64,000 bases of DNA from Halesus radiatus (taxonomy: Eukaryota; Arthropoda; Insecta; Trichoptera; Limnephilidae), in the NCBI GenBank assembly GCA_022606495.2, contig JAHDVE020007858.1, forward strand, positions 1 to 64,000. The letters run 5' to 3'. Below, one piece after another: positions 1-10,274 of the stretch. Position 1 is the first letter of the stretch. Each line of letters opens with the position of its first letter. The notes under the pieces were generated by a model. That model did no database searches and was not told the DNA's origin. It was given only the letters and a program-made list of their open reading frames with translations. The position numbers were made by a program, and so were the translations under genes.

Positions 1-629
1 TTTTCATGTAGAAAATATAACTTTAAAAAGAAAATTGTTTAAAAATATAAATTTAATTTTCCATACAGAAACTATCATAGCGAACGCAGTTGCTCTCAAA
101 TTTAAAAAAAGGCTTAAGAGGTCACAGATTTTGATATTGAGGTACTCAATTATCCGAAAGGTTTTTTGTTAGTGTTAATAATATTTTTAGAATTTGTAAG
201 GAGCTATCCTATAGTTGATTCGAAACGAACCAAAGGAAATACCGAAAAGTTTTAAAACAAAAATTACACCCCTCACTGAACACAATATAATAATACTGTC
301 CTGTATTTTCACATTTATTTTATTTTAAAAAATCTAATTATATTTTAACCACAGGTCTAAAATGATTTTTTTCTTCTTTCAAAAACTACCTTTTATATTC
401 ATTATGCCACCGCTTTTATAATAATGTATTAAAAATTGCTTTTGAATATTTAGTTATTATTATTTTAATATAATAGTCTTAAATATTGAAATTAAACATT
501 ACCTAATCTGTCAATAACATTGAAGTGAGATATTATATTGTACATTGCTGGTTCCTACCTCAAAACAGCTTACACCGAAAGGTAAGTGAAGTAAAACACA
601 TAAAAAGTTATGGTACTTATTATTATATT
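1..629. other. AT-rich DNA, no feature recognised
   Basis: I see no coding pattern, RNA gene or repeat shared with the rest of the window in this stretch. Confidence 0.5.
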
Positions 630-692
630 ATTTGAAAATTTAAAACAGTATTTCAATAAATGTCGATTTATCGACACTAAAACTGAACCGAA
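630..692 (+). mobile_element. Short 3' terminus of a LINE (same family as 31.7-33.4 kb)
   Basis: The words TCAATAAATGTCGATTTATC and GACACTAAAACTGAAC match the 3' end of the minus-strand LINE that terminates near position 31690, including its AATAAA-like signal. Only the last few dozen bases are present, so this is a strongly 5'-truncated insertion or a chance remnant. Calling it a LINE end rests on this one pairwise match. Confidence 0.4.
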
Positions 693-849
693 AAAATATG
701 CAATCATAAAAGCAAGGATTATTTTGGTAAATAAAAACTTTTTTATATTACCTTTTTTTGATTTTCGGAAAGCACACTGCGCATTTTTTATGTGATTTAT
801 TTCTATAGTGCATTAATCAGTTATGTTTCCGGTGTAATTTTTTTTATAT

Positions 850-1195
850 GAATACCCCACAAGAGTCCCAACTGCTCCCAACCGTCCGGAGTCAGTGAGG
901 CTGAAGGTATTGGGGAAGGGAAGGAAAAGTGGGAGAGGAAGGTGGGGAAATTCCTGGCTATTCAGATTTGGTCACCAAACACGGCAAAGAGCGATTTCAA
1001 GCAACGTTTCAATTCTGAATGGTGGTATTTCAGGGCTATACGGAGAGTATTCTACTCTGGAACATGTGCAAATATACTCTATATTATTTTTAAATGAATT
1101 CACTGTGAAAGAGCACAAATTATTATTTTTAAATTTGAACACGCGACCTTCGGATTCGAAGTCGAGAGCCTTACCCCTCGACTATGGAGGCCGTC
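850..1195 (-). mobile_element. tRNA-derived SINE, family A, copy 1
   Basis: Family A is the commonest repeat here. On its own sense strand it starts with a tRNA-like head (GACGGCCTCCATGGTCGAGG, then a canonical B box GGTTCAAATCC), runs through a body with TTCCAGAGTGGAAGATACTC and CCAGATCTGAATAGCCAGGT, and ends near GGGACTCTTGTGNGGTATTC followed by a short A run; full length is about 400 bp. This copy is reversed: head at 1140-1195, tail at 850-895. It has lost about 30 bp near the tail and the part of the head that carries the end of the B box. It has no coding capacity; the open frame across it is a shadow. Confidence 0.85.
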
Positions 1196-1296
1196 AAAAT
1201 GTTTTTTACGAAAAATAAAAACATTTTTACGAAGGAAAACACCAATTTCAAAAAGGGTGTAGGTTAAATGAAACATTGTAGGCGATTATTATTTAT

Positions 1297-1540
1297 ACGC
1301 TACCGGAGACCCGTGAAAAATCACTGAATAATATAATTATACGATTTATAAAGCTCAAGGTAATAATGATTAACGGTATTAATATTAAAAACAAACTTAT
1401 TGAAAAATAACAATTTTGTAATTAAATATATATTTTTTTAATTTATCGCAAATTTTTTTTTTTTAATTAAAATTTTACCACGGCCGAGAATCAAACCCCG
1501 ATTAACTGTTTGGAACGCACTATGCTGACCATTCACCACC
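1297..1540 (-). mobile_element. tRNA-derived SINE, family B, copy 1 (short)
   Basis: Family B has a different tRNA-like head. Read on the minus strand this copy contains ATGGTCAGCATAGTGCG and then the degenerate B box GGTTTGATTCTCGGCCGTGG at 1478-1500. At the other end it carries GACCCGTGAAAAATCAC (1308-1324), a motif found at the far end of every family B copy in the window. The body between is very A+T-rich. It is shorter than the copies at 53.65 and 56.5 kb. Classification as a SINE is inferred from the Pol III-type head and the recurrence. Confidence 0.65.
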
Positions 1541-2204
1541 AACTATTTTCAGAACTGGAACACATTACTCTTTCTAAATTCTTTCAGGATTTTTTCCTTG
1601 TTACCACAAATCAAAAAGACGGCACGAACCTTATGGCTTTGATGGTTGTAATTAAAATAAAGTTATCAGTCTGGTTAAAATTCTACTACTAAAAAAGTTC
1701 CATGACTTTCGTAAGGAACACTGGTAAAAATAAGATTTTTCATACGTGATATCAGTAAAAAAATATTTTTTAAATGGATGTTGACGAATACGAGTGTACA
1801 CCAATAGCCACAAGACACTAGCCACAAGCCAAGCGCTCGGTATAATATTGCCCCTCGAATCTTTAGAAAAACATGTTATTCTCAGGACAAGATCATACAA
1901 CTTGAAAGTAATGATTCTCGCCTCAGAGGGCCTTACCAAGAGCATTCAAAATATACTTTCACGTAAAGTTTTCTTTCTCATATCCGAGCGGATCTCTGGC
2001 ATTCATTACCTATGATAAATTATCTTTATTTATCCAGCGCGGGAGTAAATACTTCAGAAAGAATATGCACAGTACTGTAGAAAAGCTTCATTGAAAATGA
2101 ATACACGAGATAGGACATTTGGCTATCAGTAGTGGCCATAATTGATTTGTTCTGTATAGTTATTAATAATAATAATATTTTGATGATTTGCTTACTGCTA
2201 TTTT
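1541..2204. other. No feature recognised
   Basis: Open frames exist on both strands around 1650-2015 but overlap each other and match no family I recognise. I see no repeat shared with elsewhere. Confidence 0.4.
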
Positions 2205-2515
2205 TACCGAGTAAGTTTTATATTATACGACACCCTTGTTAGTCCAGTCCGCGGAGAACACAACAAACATAAATGTCAATTGTACAAGAGATGTGTAATT
2301 TTTACGTTATGGTTAATATTATTTTACAATGAAAACTAGTTATTTATAGAGAACAAGTAGAAAAATAAAATATCTTTTGTTTACTTTTCTTATAAAAGTT
2401 TAATAACTACTCTAAACTACAAAAATGTTTTTAGTTTTATCTTTATTTAGATTTTTTTTATAAAATAACATACACGTTTGAAACATTCGCAAACAAAAAA
2501 TACGTCTTGTGAGCC
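2205..2515 (+). repeat. Dispersed repeat D1, copy 1
   Basis: This segment pairs, in opposite orientation, with 10275-10600. Shared landmarks in order are CGAGTAAGT, the GC-richer core TTAGTCC-GTC-GCGGAGAACAC (2250-2272), ATGTCAATTGT, and at the far end CATACACGTTTGA with GCAAACAAAAAA near 2470-2500. The interior is diverged and AT-rich. It has no open frame and no tRNA-like box, so I leave it as an unclassified interspersed repeat, possibly a non-autonomous DNA element. Confidence 0.55.
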
Positions 2516-2787
2516 TTTATTTATTTATTCATTTCTATCTATTTGCAAACAATTTTTATAATATAATCATATGTATACGAGTATGTGTATTAGCGTTTCG
2601 TGAACGCCTCACTAGGAGAACTTGTACTGAGGTGTTCATGTATTTATGATATGATTATTATTATTGTGAAATCGTTATACAATTATGTTAAAGAATAATA
2701 AAAAATAAAATAAACGTATTGTAAAAAAGACAAACGAATTATTTACATTTAATGTTATTTTTTTTACGTTATGTTTGATTTGGTGTA

Positions 2788-2970
2788 ATGAATCAAATAC
2801 TTGAGTCGGGCCATGTCAGAAGTCGGAATAATAGGAGAGAATGTACGAGACGATGTATGAATGTGAATGAAGCAAGAAGTGTATGCCAAGATTGAGTTGT
2901 TTGGTGGTCCGTCCTCTCTGCCTACCTCTGCGGGGAAACGGCGTGATGGTTAGTTAGTTAGTTAATTAAG
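2788..2970 (+). mobile_element. RTE-like LINE 3' end, 5'-truncated
   Basis: The sequence is nearly identical to 33810-33980, including GAATCAAATACTTGAGTCGG and CTCTCTGCCTACC. It encodes the C-terminal tail of a non-LTR polyprotein (R-RECMRRCMNVNE-R-VCQD, then WRSVLSAYP in the other copy). It ends in a GTTAG microsatellite-like tail, typical of elements that insert with short 3' simple repeats. Stops replace some residues here. RTE-like is my best placement from the C-terminal motif; the clade is not certain. Confidence 0.7.
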
Positions 2971-3099
2971 TTATGAAAAAAAAAATCGTTTGTTTTTATT
3001 CAGATCGAGATATTAAGTTTTATTAAATCTCTCTATTTATATAGTTTAATTGCATAATATTTAAAATGTCCTTGTCCATGGGTAGTATATTTTAATGGG

Positions 3100-3962
3100 A
3101 TATTAAGGGTGTAGTTTGTTGAAGACCTTGTTAAAATAATTGATTGGGAATATAGTGGAGTATGAAGAGATGGAGGATTGCAAATTTAGCATTAAGTTTT
3201 CTAATTGTCACAACGTCTAAAAGCTTGAAAATTTCAGTAGAATCTGTAAACTATGGTAATTGAAGAATATTTTTTAATTGCTGTATTTTGTGCTTTTACT
3301 AGTGGGTCTATACAAATGTCAGTTACGCTTCCTCAAGACAGTAGTCCATATGTAATTATGGATTGAGAAAGAGCAAAATATATTGTCCTTAAAATGGTGC
3401 ACGGAAAGATGTTTTTAATACATTTTAAGAGAAGTTTTTTTTGTTTGTTTATATAGTATAGTATGAATTGACTATATAGACTATACTACCGCATTGACTT
3501 TATTATTATATAGCCAATGCGGTCAGTCCAGCGTAGGTTTGCTTCGATTATGATTCCTAAATTCAACGTTTTCAATTTTATTCGCATTGACAAGTTAAAT
3601 TCAATTGTAAACAGTCTTGTAATTTTATTCCGAAGGCTGAAGGAAGCTGCCCTATTTGAGTTATGCGAACTGTTAAATATTTAGAATTTTTTGTTTTCAG
3701 TGTTAGTTTGTATTGAGCCAATGTTTTACTTAAGTAAAAATTTTCACAGCCTAGCGAATACTTTGTTCCAGGAGTCGGCTTAACAAATTATTACGGTATC
3801 GTCAGCAAATGTCATGATACTACCTTCAATTTTTAAATCACAAAGATCATTGATATATATTAAGAATATTAAAGGGCCTAGGACACTACCCTGAGACACT
3901 CCGCACTTGTTCAAATGTGGATAACTTTTTATATCATCAATAATACCGTATTGAGTACTCTA
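3100..3962 (-). mobile_element. LINE reverse transcriptase fragment (jockey/CR1-like), decayed
   Basis: Read on the minus strand, this encodes the palm and thumb part of a non-LTR reverse transcriptase. Near 3900-3850 it reads VSQGSVLGPLIFLIYINDL, the QG motif block of RT, and near 3810-3790 TFADDT, the catalytic FADD box with both aspartates present. Further on, at about 3370-3300, ALSQSIITYGLL matches the region after the RT domain where jockey/CR1-like elements read AL-S-I-YGI--WG. Several in-frame stops and a frameshift break it, and the N-terminal part is absent. It abuts a different LINE at about 3963. It is non-functional, and is a separate family from the jockey-like copies listed as LINE-J. 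Confidence 0.75.
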
Positions 3963-3964
3963 GT

Positions 3965-4590
3965 AGTTTTTTTTAGGGAAATAATTTCCGTCAAGGCCTT
4001 TATCATCTTTGGAGATGCTTTATGGAGGGTTTTTCAGAGAACAGGAAGGAGTGAACTCGGGTCTTGGAGAGACTGATGTAGGAGGAAACACAGAGGCAGG
4101 AATATTCCACAGCCAAATTCTGCAGTGGGGCGCACTTACGATTTGTACAAGTTCAACAGTTGTGTACTATTAAAGTATCTGCGGGCTCTGTACAATACGC
4201 CCAGCTTTTGATAGGCTTTTGATGAACTTTATTCTGACTTCGATGGAGCTCCCATATCTGAGCTGGTCACTTAAGGTTACACCAAGCATATCAATGGAGG
4301 GCTTGTTGGGAAGATTGCTTCCATTTAAAGAGACTAGATTGTCATTTCGATCCTTTTTAGACGTAACCCGACATGATTGGGTCATTGAAACAATTAATTC
4401 GACGAGGTTATTCTTTCCCTAAGAGGAAACCCTCTCAAGGTAACCATACATTCGTTGCTTCAAAGCCATCCGAGAGTTTGTGTGCCCTTTCAAACAAAAA
4501 GCTATCATGGACTGTACTGTCATCCGCGTAACAATGGATTGGTGAAAATGTCAAGAGGTCAGTGATGTGCAACAATAACAATGTCGATAG
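3965..4590 (-). mobile_element. LINE-J (jockey-like) copy a, RT fragment with internal deletion
   Basis: LINE-J recurs four times here (also 27.4, 38.3 and 58.4 kb). On the minus strand this copy reads CYADDSTVHDSFLF at 4540-4500 (catalytic YADD intact), then the conserved IDMLGVTLSDQ at about 4290-4260, YRARRYF-like sequence and LYK-QVRPT near 4160-4120. It then jumps straight to the 3' part around 4090-3970, skipping the LWSG...RLWNDLPAS segment present in copies c and d. The upstream part, including the QGSVLSP block, is missing. The skipped segment appears in reverse orientation just outside, at 4660-4880. Confidence 0.7.
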
Positions 4591-4659
4591 TAGTGTTATT
4601 CAGAATGACAAATGTATAAAATATATAATTAGTCTTCTCCAGTTAAGACTGATGATTCT

Positions 4660-4880
4660 GTAAAGTGCGCCCAAATATTGAAATTGTCAACCTTCTCTGG
4701 TCTGGAGTCGCAAAATACTGAAATTTCCTGGATTGTGTACAGAAACGGGCATTCCGCTTAATAGATTCCACTATTTTGATAAACAATCGATTGCAATCTT
4801 TACATCAGAGACGTCAGCTGAAAATATGAGCTGTATTTGTTTTATGAATTTGAGACAATTGTATATTCATCAAACTTAAT
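4660..4880 (+). mobile_element. Inverted LINE-J segment
   Basis: On the plus strand this reads LLWSGVAKY, LDCVQKRAFRLIDSTILI and NRLQSLHQRRQL, the block that follows LYKLQVRPTVEF in the LINE-J protein. It is exactly the part missing from the adjacent minus-strand copy. One stop lies after AKY. The arrangement looks like an inversion within one insertion rather than an independent copy. Confidence 0.6.
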
Positions 4881-5295
4881 AATCAACGTAGGCTTTCCAC
4901 CATATATGATTACGGGTAATATTATTTCTAAAAATCAATCATAAATAGTTCAAAATATATTGTTTCACATTTTGCTGTTTAGTAGTATCTTGATGAGGTC
5001 CATTATTCAAAATGCAATTTTGCTGGAAACATAGATGTACATATATTTTAAGATAAGATATGGAGCGAAAAAAATTGATCCACTTAGCTGGAGATCGGAC
5101 ATTCAACGCTCTATTCCACAACTTTATTTGACTTACAACAATCGACCCCAGTTGACGTGAGAATATCAAAATGATGTGGGAAGGAATTGACCAATGGGCT
5201 TGACTTAAGGAAAAAACAGTTGGACGGCTGTGAAATTCGACGCGATTACTTCAGTTAGTACCAGTGAAAACGATAGTCTAATTATAACGATAGTA
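4881..5295. other. No feature recognised
   Basis: I see no repeat or coding similarity here; the short open frame on the minus strand at 4939-5169 has no recognisable motif. Confidence 0.4.
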
Positions 5296-5475
5296 TTAAT
5301 TCGAATAATTAATTAATATTTAATATTAAGTAAGGAATTATTAATTAATATTCAATATTAAGTAATGAATTATTAATTAATATTTAATATTAAGTAATGA
5401 ATTATGAATTGATATTTAATATTAAGTAATGAATTATTAATTAATATTTAATATTAATAATGAATTATTAATCAT
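5296..5475. repeat. AT-rich tandem repeat, 32-bp unit, about 5 copies
   Basis: Successive units begin GAATTATTAATTAATATT and continue with AATATTAAGTAAT; the spacing is 32 bp, with a few substitutions and one deletion in the last unit. The unit is nearly all A and T and locally palindromic (ATTAATTAAT). Confidence 0.85.
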
Positions 5476-6376
5476 CAATAAATTATTTTATTTTTTTGAA
5501 TTTGTTAACATTTGTAATAATTCGAATGTCACGGTCGGCTTATATATTATGTATACACATTTCATACACATATATGTACACATACAGACACATTATAGTA
5601 AAAATAAAAAAAATAGGTATTAGAGCGGATCGAAGTGCTCGAAGCTTTCATTACCCCCGAGAGACCTTTTGCCTCACAAGTTATCAGCTGTATATGTATT
5701 CTCGAATACACATAAAAATAAAAATAAAACATAAATCAACCACCAAAAAGATAGATAAAACATATAAATCATAAAATTATGAACTGTGACGTAGGGTTAA
5801 AATGTAAATAATGTTACATAAACTTGGATAGCAGTAATATGACGAAAAATGAAAAAGAAAAAAATCTAAGAAAATGGTTTATGAATTTATTAATTGTCAT
5901 TGAGGTAATATGTTTAACTCGGGGCGCATCTAGTTCATTAATTCTCTTTGTCAATAAAGTATACACGAAAATGAAACGAGACTTCGTGATAATCTCATCT
6001 GCTCGGATTTCATTTGATTCGAAGGCAAATAAGGGTTCCAATTTTATGGACATTGTTATAGATTTCCCTGAAAGGATAAAACGAACAATAAAATTGTTAC
6101 TTTAAGGTATCAAATTTAATACGTTTTATGAAAATTGATCTAATAGGCATTTTATGTCGCCCGTATTAAAACTTGATTTTTTTTCCGTTTTATACCTATC
6201 TTCTTTTCTTACATTAAACTTTAAAAAAATATTTTTTGTTAATTGATAAACTAATTTTTTTATGACAAGATTTTTGTGCATAGCGCAAAGGGTAACAATT
6301 ATTTTTATAAACAATAATTATAAGTCTGAAACACTCATCCAAATTGAAAAAAAACCTTCCGAGAAAAGATAAATGT
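5476..6376. other. No feature recognised
   Basis: There are overlapping open frames on both strands (up to 93 codons at 5824-6105), with low-complexity Lys/Ile/Phe-rich translations and no motif. I treat them as chance. Confidence 0.4.
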
Positions 6377-6445
6377 TGCCGACAGGACTCGAACCTGCAC
6401 CCTTCTGATTGCCGGTCAGATGCTCTACCGTTGAGCTACGTCGGC
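6377..6445 (-). pseudogene. tRNA-like sequence, probable tRNA pseudogene
   Basis: On the minus strand the sequence starts GCCGACG-TA-GCTC, with D-stem partner GAGC, an anticodon stem TCTGA/TCAGA around a 7-base loop CCGGCAA, and a T arm GCAGG-TTCGAGT-CCTGT containing a perfect B box. Read literally the anticodon is GGC (Ala), but position 33 is C where nearly all tRNAs have U. After the T stem only CGGC remains before the sequence diverges: about three bases of the 3' acceptor strand are missing, so the 7-bp acceptor stem cannot form. I see no flanking repeat body, so it may be a decayed tRNA gene or a solitary SINE head. Confidence 0.55.
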
Positions 6446-6964
6446 TTATCGCAAAACCGCCAAGTTAATCAATATATACTAGTTTTTCATTCAATAATTA
6501 CTGTTTTATTATATTTCACCTGTAAACAACCAACTTTATTAGTATGAGAAAGGCTTGTAACGGCTAAATCCCTATTGTTTATAAAAATAAATAATTTTTT
6601 AATCAATTTTAAAAGGTAGACATTACCGCGATTCAGGTATTGGTTCAGTGCTTTGTACTCATTAATAGATCGTGACCTTTAAAAAAATCCATTTAAATTA
6701 TTTACCAAAAGTAAAAAGGAACACTGTTTTTTTTATCTCATGTGTAAAGTATCGATCTCTCAAGATGAATTAAAGGCCGAAGTAATGCCTCCACATAAAA
6801 GGATATTCAAAGTACTATATAGGAAAACGAAATTACGAATATAAGTTGATCCAGCATAAGTAGGTACACCCCAAAGATCCTAGATCCCCTTTCCATTCTC
6901 CCTTATATCCTTAACCTCATAATATTCCTTAAACGGGGATGCCTTAGATTTACTTTTTTAATGC
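6446..6964. other. No feature recognised
   Basis: Ordinary AT-rich sequence without a repeat or gene that I can identify. Confidence 0.4.
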
Positions 6965-7430
6965 GAGTATCGCACAAGTGTCCCTACTGCTCCCAAACCG
7001 TCTAGAGGCTGTGAAAAAATGGCATCCCCAATTAGGGTATATTATGAGGCTAAAGGTAGTAGGGGGAGGAATTAAATGGGGGAGAGGAAGGTGGGAAAGT
7101 ACCTGGTTATTCAGACCCGGTCACCAAACATGGCTTAAGCCATTTCAAACAGCGTTTAGATTTTTAATAGTGATCTTTCACCAGGGTGATACTAAAAGTA
7201 TCAACCACTCTGAAACGTCTCTCAATATACTGTATTTAGTTTTTACTGAATAAATTGTGAAATAACACAAATTAAACAAAAAAATATTTTTTCGGCATTC
7301 ACTATATAGAAATTTCTAGACATTTTGTTTGGAAGTTTTATTTACTATGTACTTAAACTTCCCACTCCGCGATTTTAACTCGCGACCTCCAGATTGGTAG
7401 CCGTGGATCGTAACCACTCAACCACATCAA
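6965..7430 (-). mobile_element. SINE family A, diverged copy 2, interrupted
   Basis: The tail side shows GCACAAGTGTCCCTACTGCT, the body shows GTTATTCAGACCCGGTCACC, and the reversed tRNA head lies at 7370-7430 (GCGACCTCC...CGTAACCACTCAACCAC). The head belongs to the same variant as the 9.06 kb copy (TGGTTGAGTGGTTA on its sense strand) rather than the ATGGTCGAGGGGTAAGG type. About 70 bp of foreign sequence sits at 7290-7365, between body and head. Confidence 0.75.
7306..7364. mobile_element. PLE-C end fragment nested in a SINE
   Basis: TTTCTAGACATTTTGTTTGG, then AAGTTTTATTTACTATGTAC, matches one end of the foldback element at 48456-48655 and the fragment at 33536-33612. It lies inside the family A SINE just before the tRNA head, so it arrived after the SINE or by template switching. 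Confidence 0.5.
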
Positions 7431-8643
7431 ATATGGATGAAAAAAGATCACAGACCACTTGCTCCGGTAAGATGGAACTCTTGTTCAGTATTGTAAAAAA
7501 GAAACAGAAATTCTCCTTACCTACATATATGAACGTCATGATTCCAACCTGCGTCGGATTTTGTTGTATTTAATAAATAATTAGGTAGGTTCTATAAGTA
7601 AACAGAATCAAGTAAACCAAACATTGCCTTTTATGTTAATTAAAGTCATTAGGGATATATATTATAATGATGTTGATTTTTAAGCTGGGCAAACAAAACG
7701 TTTATTTTCTTTGGGAAATTAACAAATTTCAATCAAATGGTTTCGTTACCGAATATTTATCTTATGAACTTGTTTCCCATTTTAGGCCGTGTAAAAACCT
7801 AAATTACCATCTGAAATATTTCTCCTCGAAAGGATACTGAAGTATTTTTGTTCGGAATCATTTAAAATATGTTTGAAATTGTTGTTACTTAAACAAAATC
7901 CGATCTCAACTTTAGTTTGCAAAAAAAGCCGAAGAATTTTAAGGAAATTTACCAAAACTTTTTACTGTTTAACGAAACTTTTCACCAAAACGGCGAGAAT
8001 TTTTAAAAAAGTTCTAATGTACAGAAAATTAAGTTGACCTCTTCATGGACATGAAAAAAGACAAGGGATGTCCTTATTGGTTAGAATTTGGACTAATTGG
8101 TTTTTCCGGGACTTAACACGACGAAAAACATAATGCATTTAAGGGCCGAGGGTGTGATTACATAGGTTTTAATGTACCCGTTAATACGATATTTATTGCA
8201 GTGTAATATAAACGTTGAAAGTGAGCTATACATTTTATATGACAGACATATACACTAAGCGTAACTTGCCTTAAAAGGGAAGTTAGTAATTTATCCAATA
8301 AGACCTTTTGTCCGCCGACTGCCAGCCAATCAACCACCTCTTACTTTACGTCCTTAACTAAATATTTTCCTCATAGCTTTCATGGAATTAAGCAAAAACT
8401 TTTCACTCTTCCGCTCGCGACGTTATTTCCATGACGCTTTATGGAGCTATGAAACACATCGTGAGTATACAACTAAAAGTGGCCAAGTCAAGATCCCCGT
8501 CTGTTGGCAGACTAAGACTAAGTCCTTTGCATACATACAAACCTACAGTATTGCAATTCAGACTTTTTTTACTTGTATAAAACTAAATATTATTTCACTT
8601 TATTTTTTATAACTTATTGAAGTTTGTAAACCTCATTGTAATA
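7431..8643. other. No feature recognised
   Basis: About 1.2 kb of apparently unique sequence. The 76-codon frame at 8382-8612 has no recognisable domain. Confidence 0.4.
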
Positions 8644-8980
8644 TTTTAATCATTGAAGAAGATAATATTAACACATCCCAAATGAACCACGAAACCGAAA
8701 AAGCAACAGAAATTAAAAAGATTTCAGTCGCATTTGGGACTCGAACCCAGGATCTCTACCTATCCGGGGTAACCGCTTAACCAACTTAGCTAATGAGACC
8801 AGTTCAATTTACGCCATTTACACCGATATCATAATTTATGTTCAAGATTTGTTAATATTATCCTCCATTTTTATAAATCCCAGATCCAGATGCGACTGAA
8901 ATCTTTTTAATTTCTGTTGTTTTTTCGGTTTCGTGGTTCATTTGGGATATGTTAATATTATCTTCTTCAATGATTAAAAT
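8644..8980. mobile_element. Foldback element C, copy 1: 90-bp inverted arms around a tRNA-like core
   Basis: The left arm (8644-8733) and right arm (about 8890-8980) are reverse complements with about two differences in 90 bp. Landmarks are ATCATTGAAGAAGATAATAT on the left and ATATTATCTTCTTCAATGAT on the right. Between them lies a reversed tRNA-like sequence (8734-8800) and about 90 bp of spacer. The arm begins exactly where the tRNA-like part ends (ATGCGACTGAAATC), so the arm equals the 3' body of a tRNA-headed element, present twice in opposite orientations. The near-identity means the structure is young or kept by gene conversion. No open frame is present. Confidence 0.8.
8734..8800 (-). 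other. tRNA-like core with Pol III A and B boxes
   Basis: On the minus strand it reads GGTCTCATTAGCTAAGTTGG (the A box region) through GATCCTGGGTTCGAGTCCC (B box GGTTCGAGTCC). Both internal promoter boxes look intact. There is no matching 7-bp acceptor stem at its 3' side, where it runs into element C body, so it is a SINE-type promoter rather than a tRNA gene. Confidence 0.65.
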
Positions 8981-9060
8981 AAATATTCTTTATTTTGAAA
9001 AGATCGTAACTTTGCGATAATATTAGCCTGCATTTATAAAAATATATACGAGTATATATA

Positions 9061-9440
9061 GTACCGCACAAGAGTCTCGGCTGCTTTCAAGCGTCTGGTG
9101 CCACTCACACTATGCCATCCCCATTGGTTTATTTTATAAGGCTGAAGGTAGTGATAAGGGGAAGGATATGAGAAAACGAGGTTGAGAAAATACCTAGCTA
9201 TTTAGATCTGATCACCAAATATGGCTAAAGCCATTAGCGACGTTTCTATTCTCTTTCACCAGAAGAAAACTTTAAAATCACTCTGGAATATGCCGCAAAT
9301 AACTATGTACTATTTAAAATGAATAAATTGTGAAATAAGACAAATTAATCAAATAAAATGTACGCGCGCACACCGGGATTTGAACCCGTGACCTCCGAAT
9401 TCGTAGGCAAGGATCGTAACCACTCAACCACGCAAAAATC
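9061..9440 (-). mobile_element. SINE family A, copy 3 (variant head)
   Basis: A near full-length but diverged copy. The tail side shows GCACAAGAGTCTCGGCTGC and the body shows CTATTTAGATCTGATCACCA. The reversed head at 9370-9432 gives, on its sense strand, GGTTGAGTGGTTACGATCC and a perfect GGTTCAAATCCC. The divergence from copies at 14.2 and 40.5 kb suggests an older wave. Confidence 0.8.
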
Positions 9441-10274
9441 ATCAAACTCGATCAGCCAACAAACAAGAGCTTTGAATGGACCACTTTGTATGCTCACAAT
9501 ATATTTTACTGTAAAATATAGGACAAGACACCAAATTATTCGCACTTCGTATTCTCAATGGTCAAATATATTTTGTTAAGATTGAAAGTGTTAAAAATTG
9601 GTGGAAATATGACACTAGATGCGTTTTATTAATAAATTTTAGCAAAAATCTGTTAATGTGAAATTTCCGTTAAAACAGAAGGCATTAATGTAGTCCCCGG
9701 TTAAATAAAGAATAATGAATTAGTTTTTTTTATTTTATTTTGTAATTTAATCTGAGAGCCGTCTTGTACCTTTTATGTCAATGAGTTAACTCAATAAATT
9801 TGCATCATCTAACTTAACCTAGGAACGTCTGAGCTTTTAAGGCTTTACTTTTATAGCAACGGGTTTCCAGAAAAGCCTTTCTAGCACCCGTGCAGGTCTT
9901 CCATTAGGAGGTTCTGAAAATCTGCAGGAATTTAAATCAAAGCCAAGGTACGCGACCTTTTTCAGAATTGGCCTTTTAGTTTTTCAGAGAACGAAGAATT
10001 TTGTAATTAATTTGTAGACTAGAAATTTAACTTTTCGAATATTTTGGTGAAATAATTATATTGCAATTTTAAAAATAACATTGATTAGTGACTATTTTAC
10101 TTGCGATAGACGATAAAAATATATAACTTGAAAAATTAAGGCAGAAGAATCACCCTTATGCTTTCAAAGAATGTCAATATTCTTAACTCTTGAAGAATAA
10201 TTGCATTTTTTATGAGATAAAATTATTTATCAATTGAATAAACACTACTATCAACCCTCTGAAATAATTTTTTT
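9441..10274. other. No feature recognised
   Basis: AT-rich; I see no repeat or motif. Confidence 0.4.

Noticed and set aside
895..1218. 107-codon frame across a SINE, and similar frames at 6978, 29077, 40544 and 51818
   Set aside because: They are translations of the SINE family A body; the same frame is open in several copies only because the copies share sequence.
5496..6314. Several 60-93-codon frames on both strands
   Set aside because: They overlap one another, are low-complexity and have no motif; expected by chance in AT-rich DNA.
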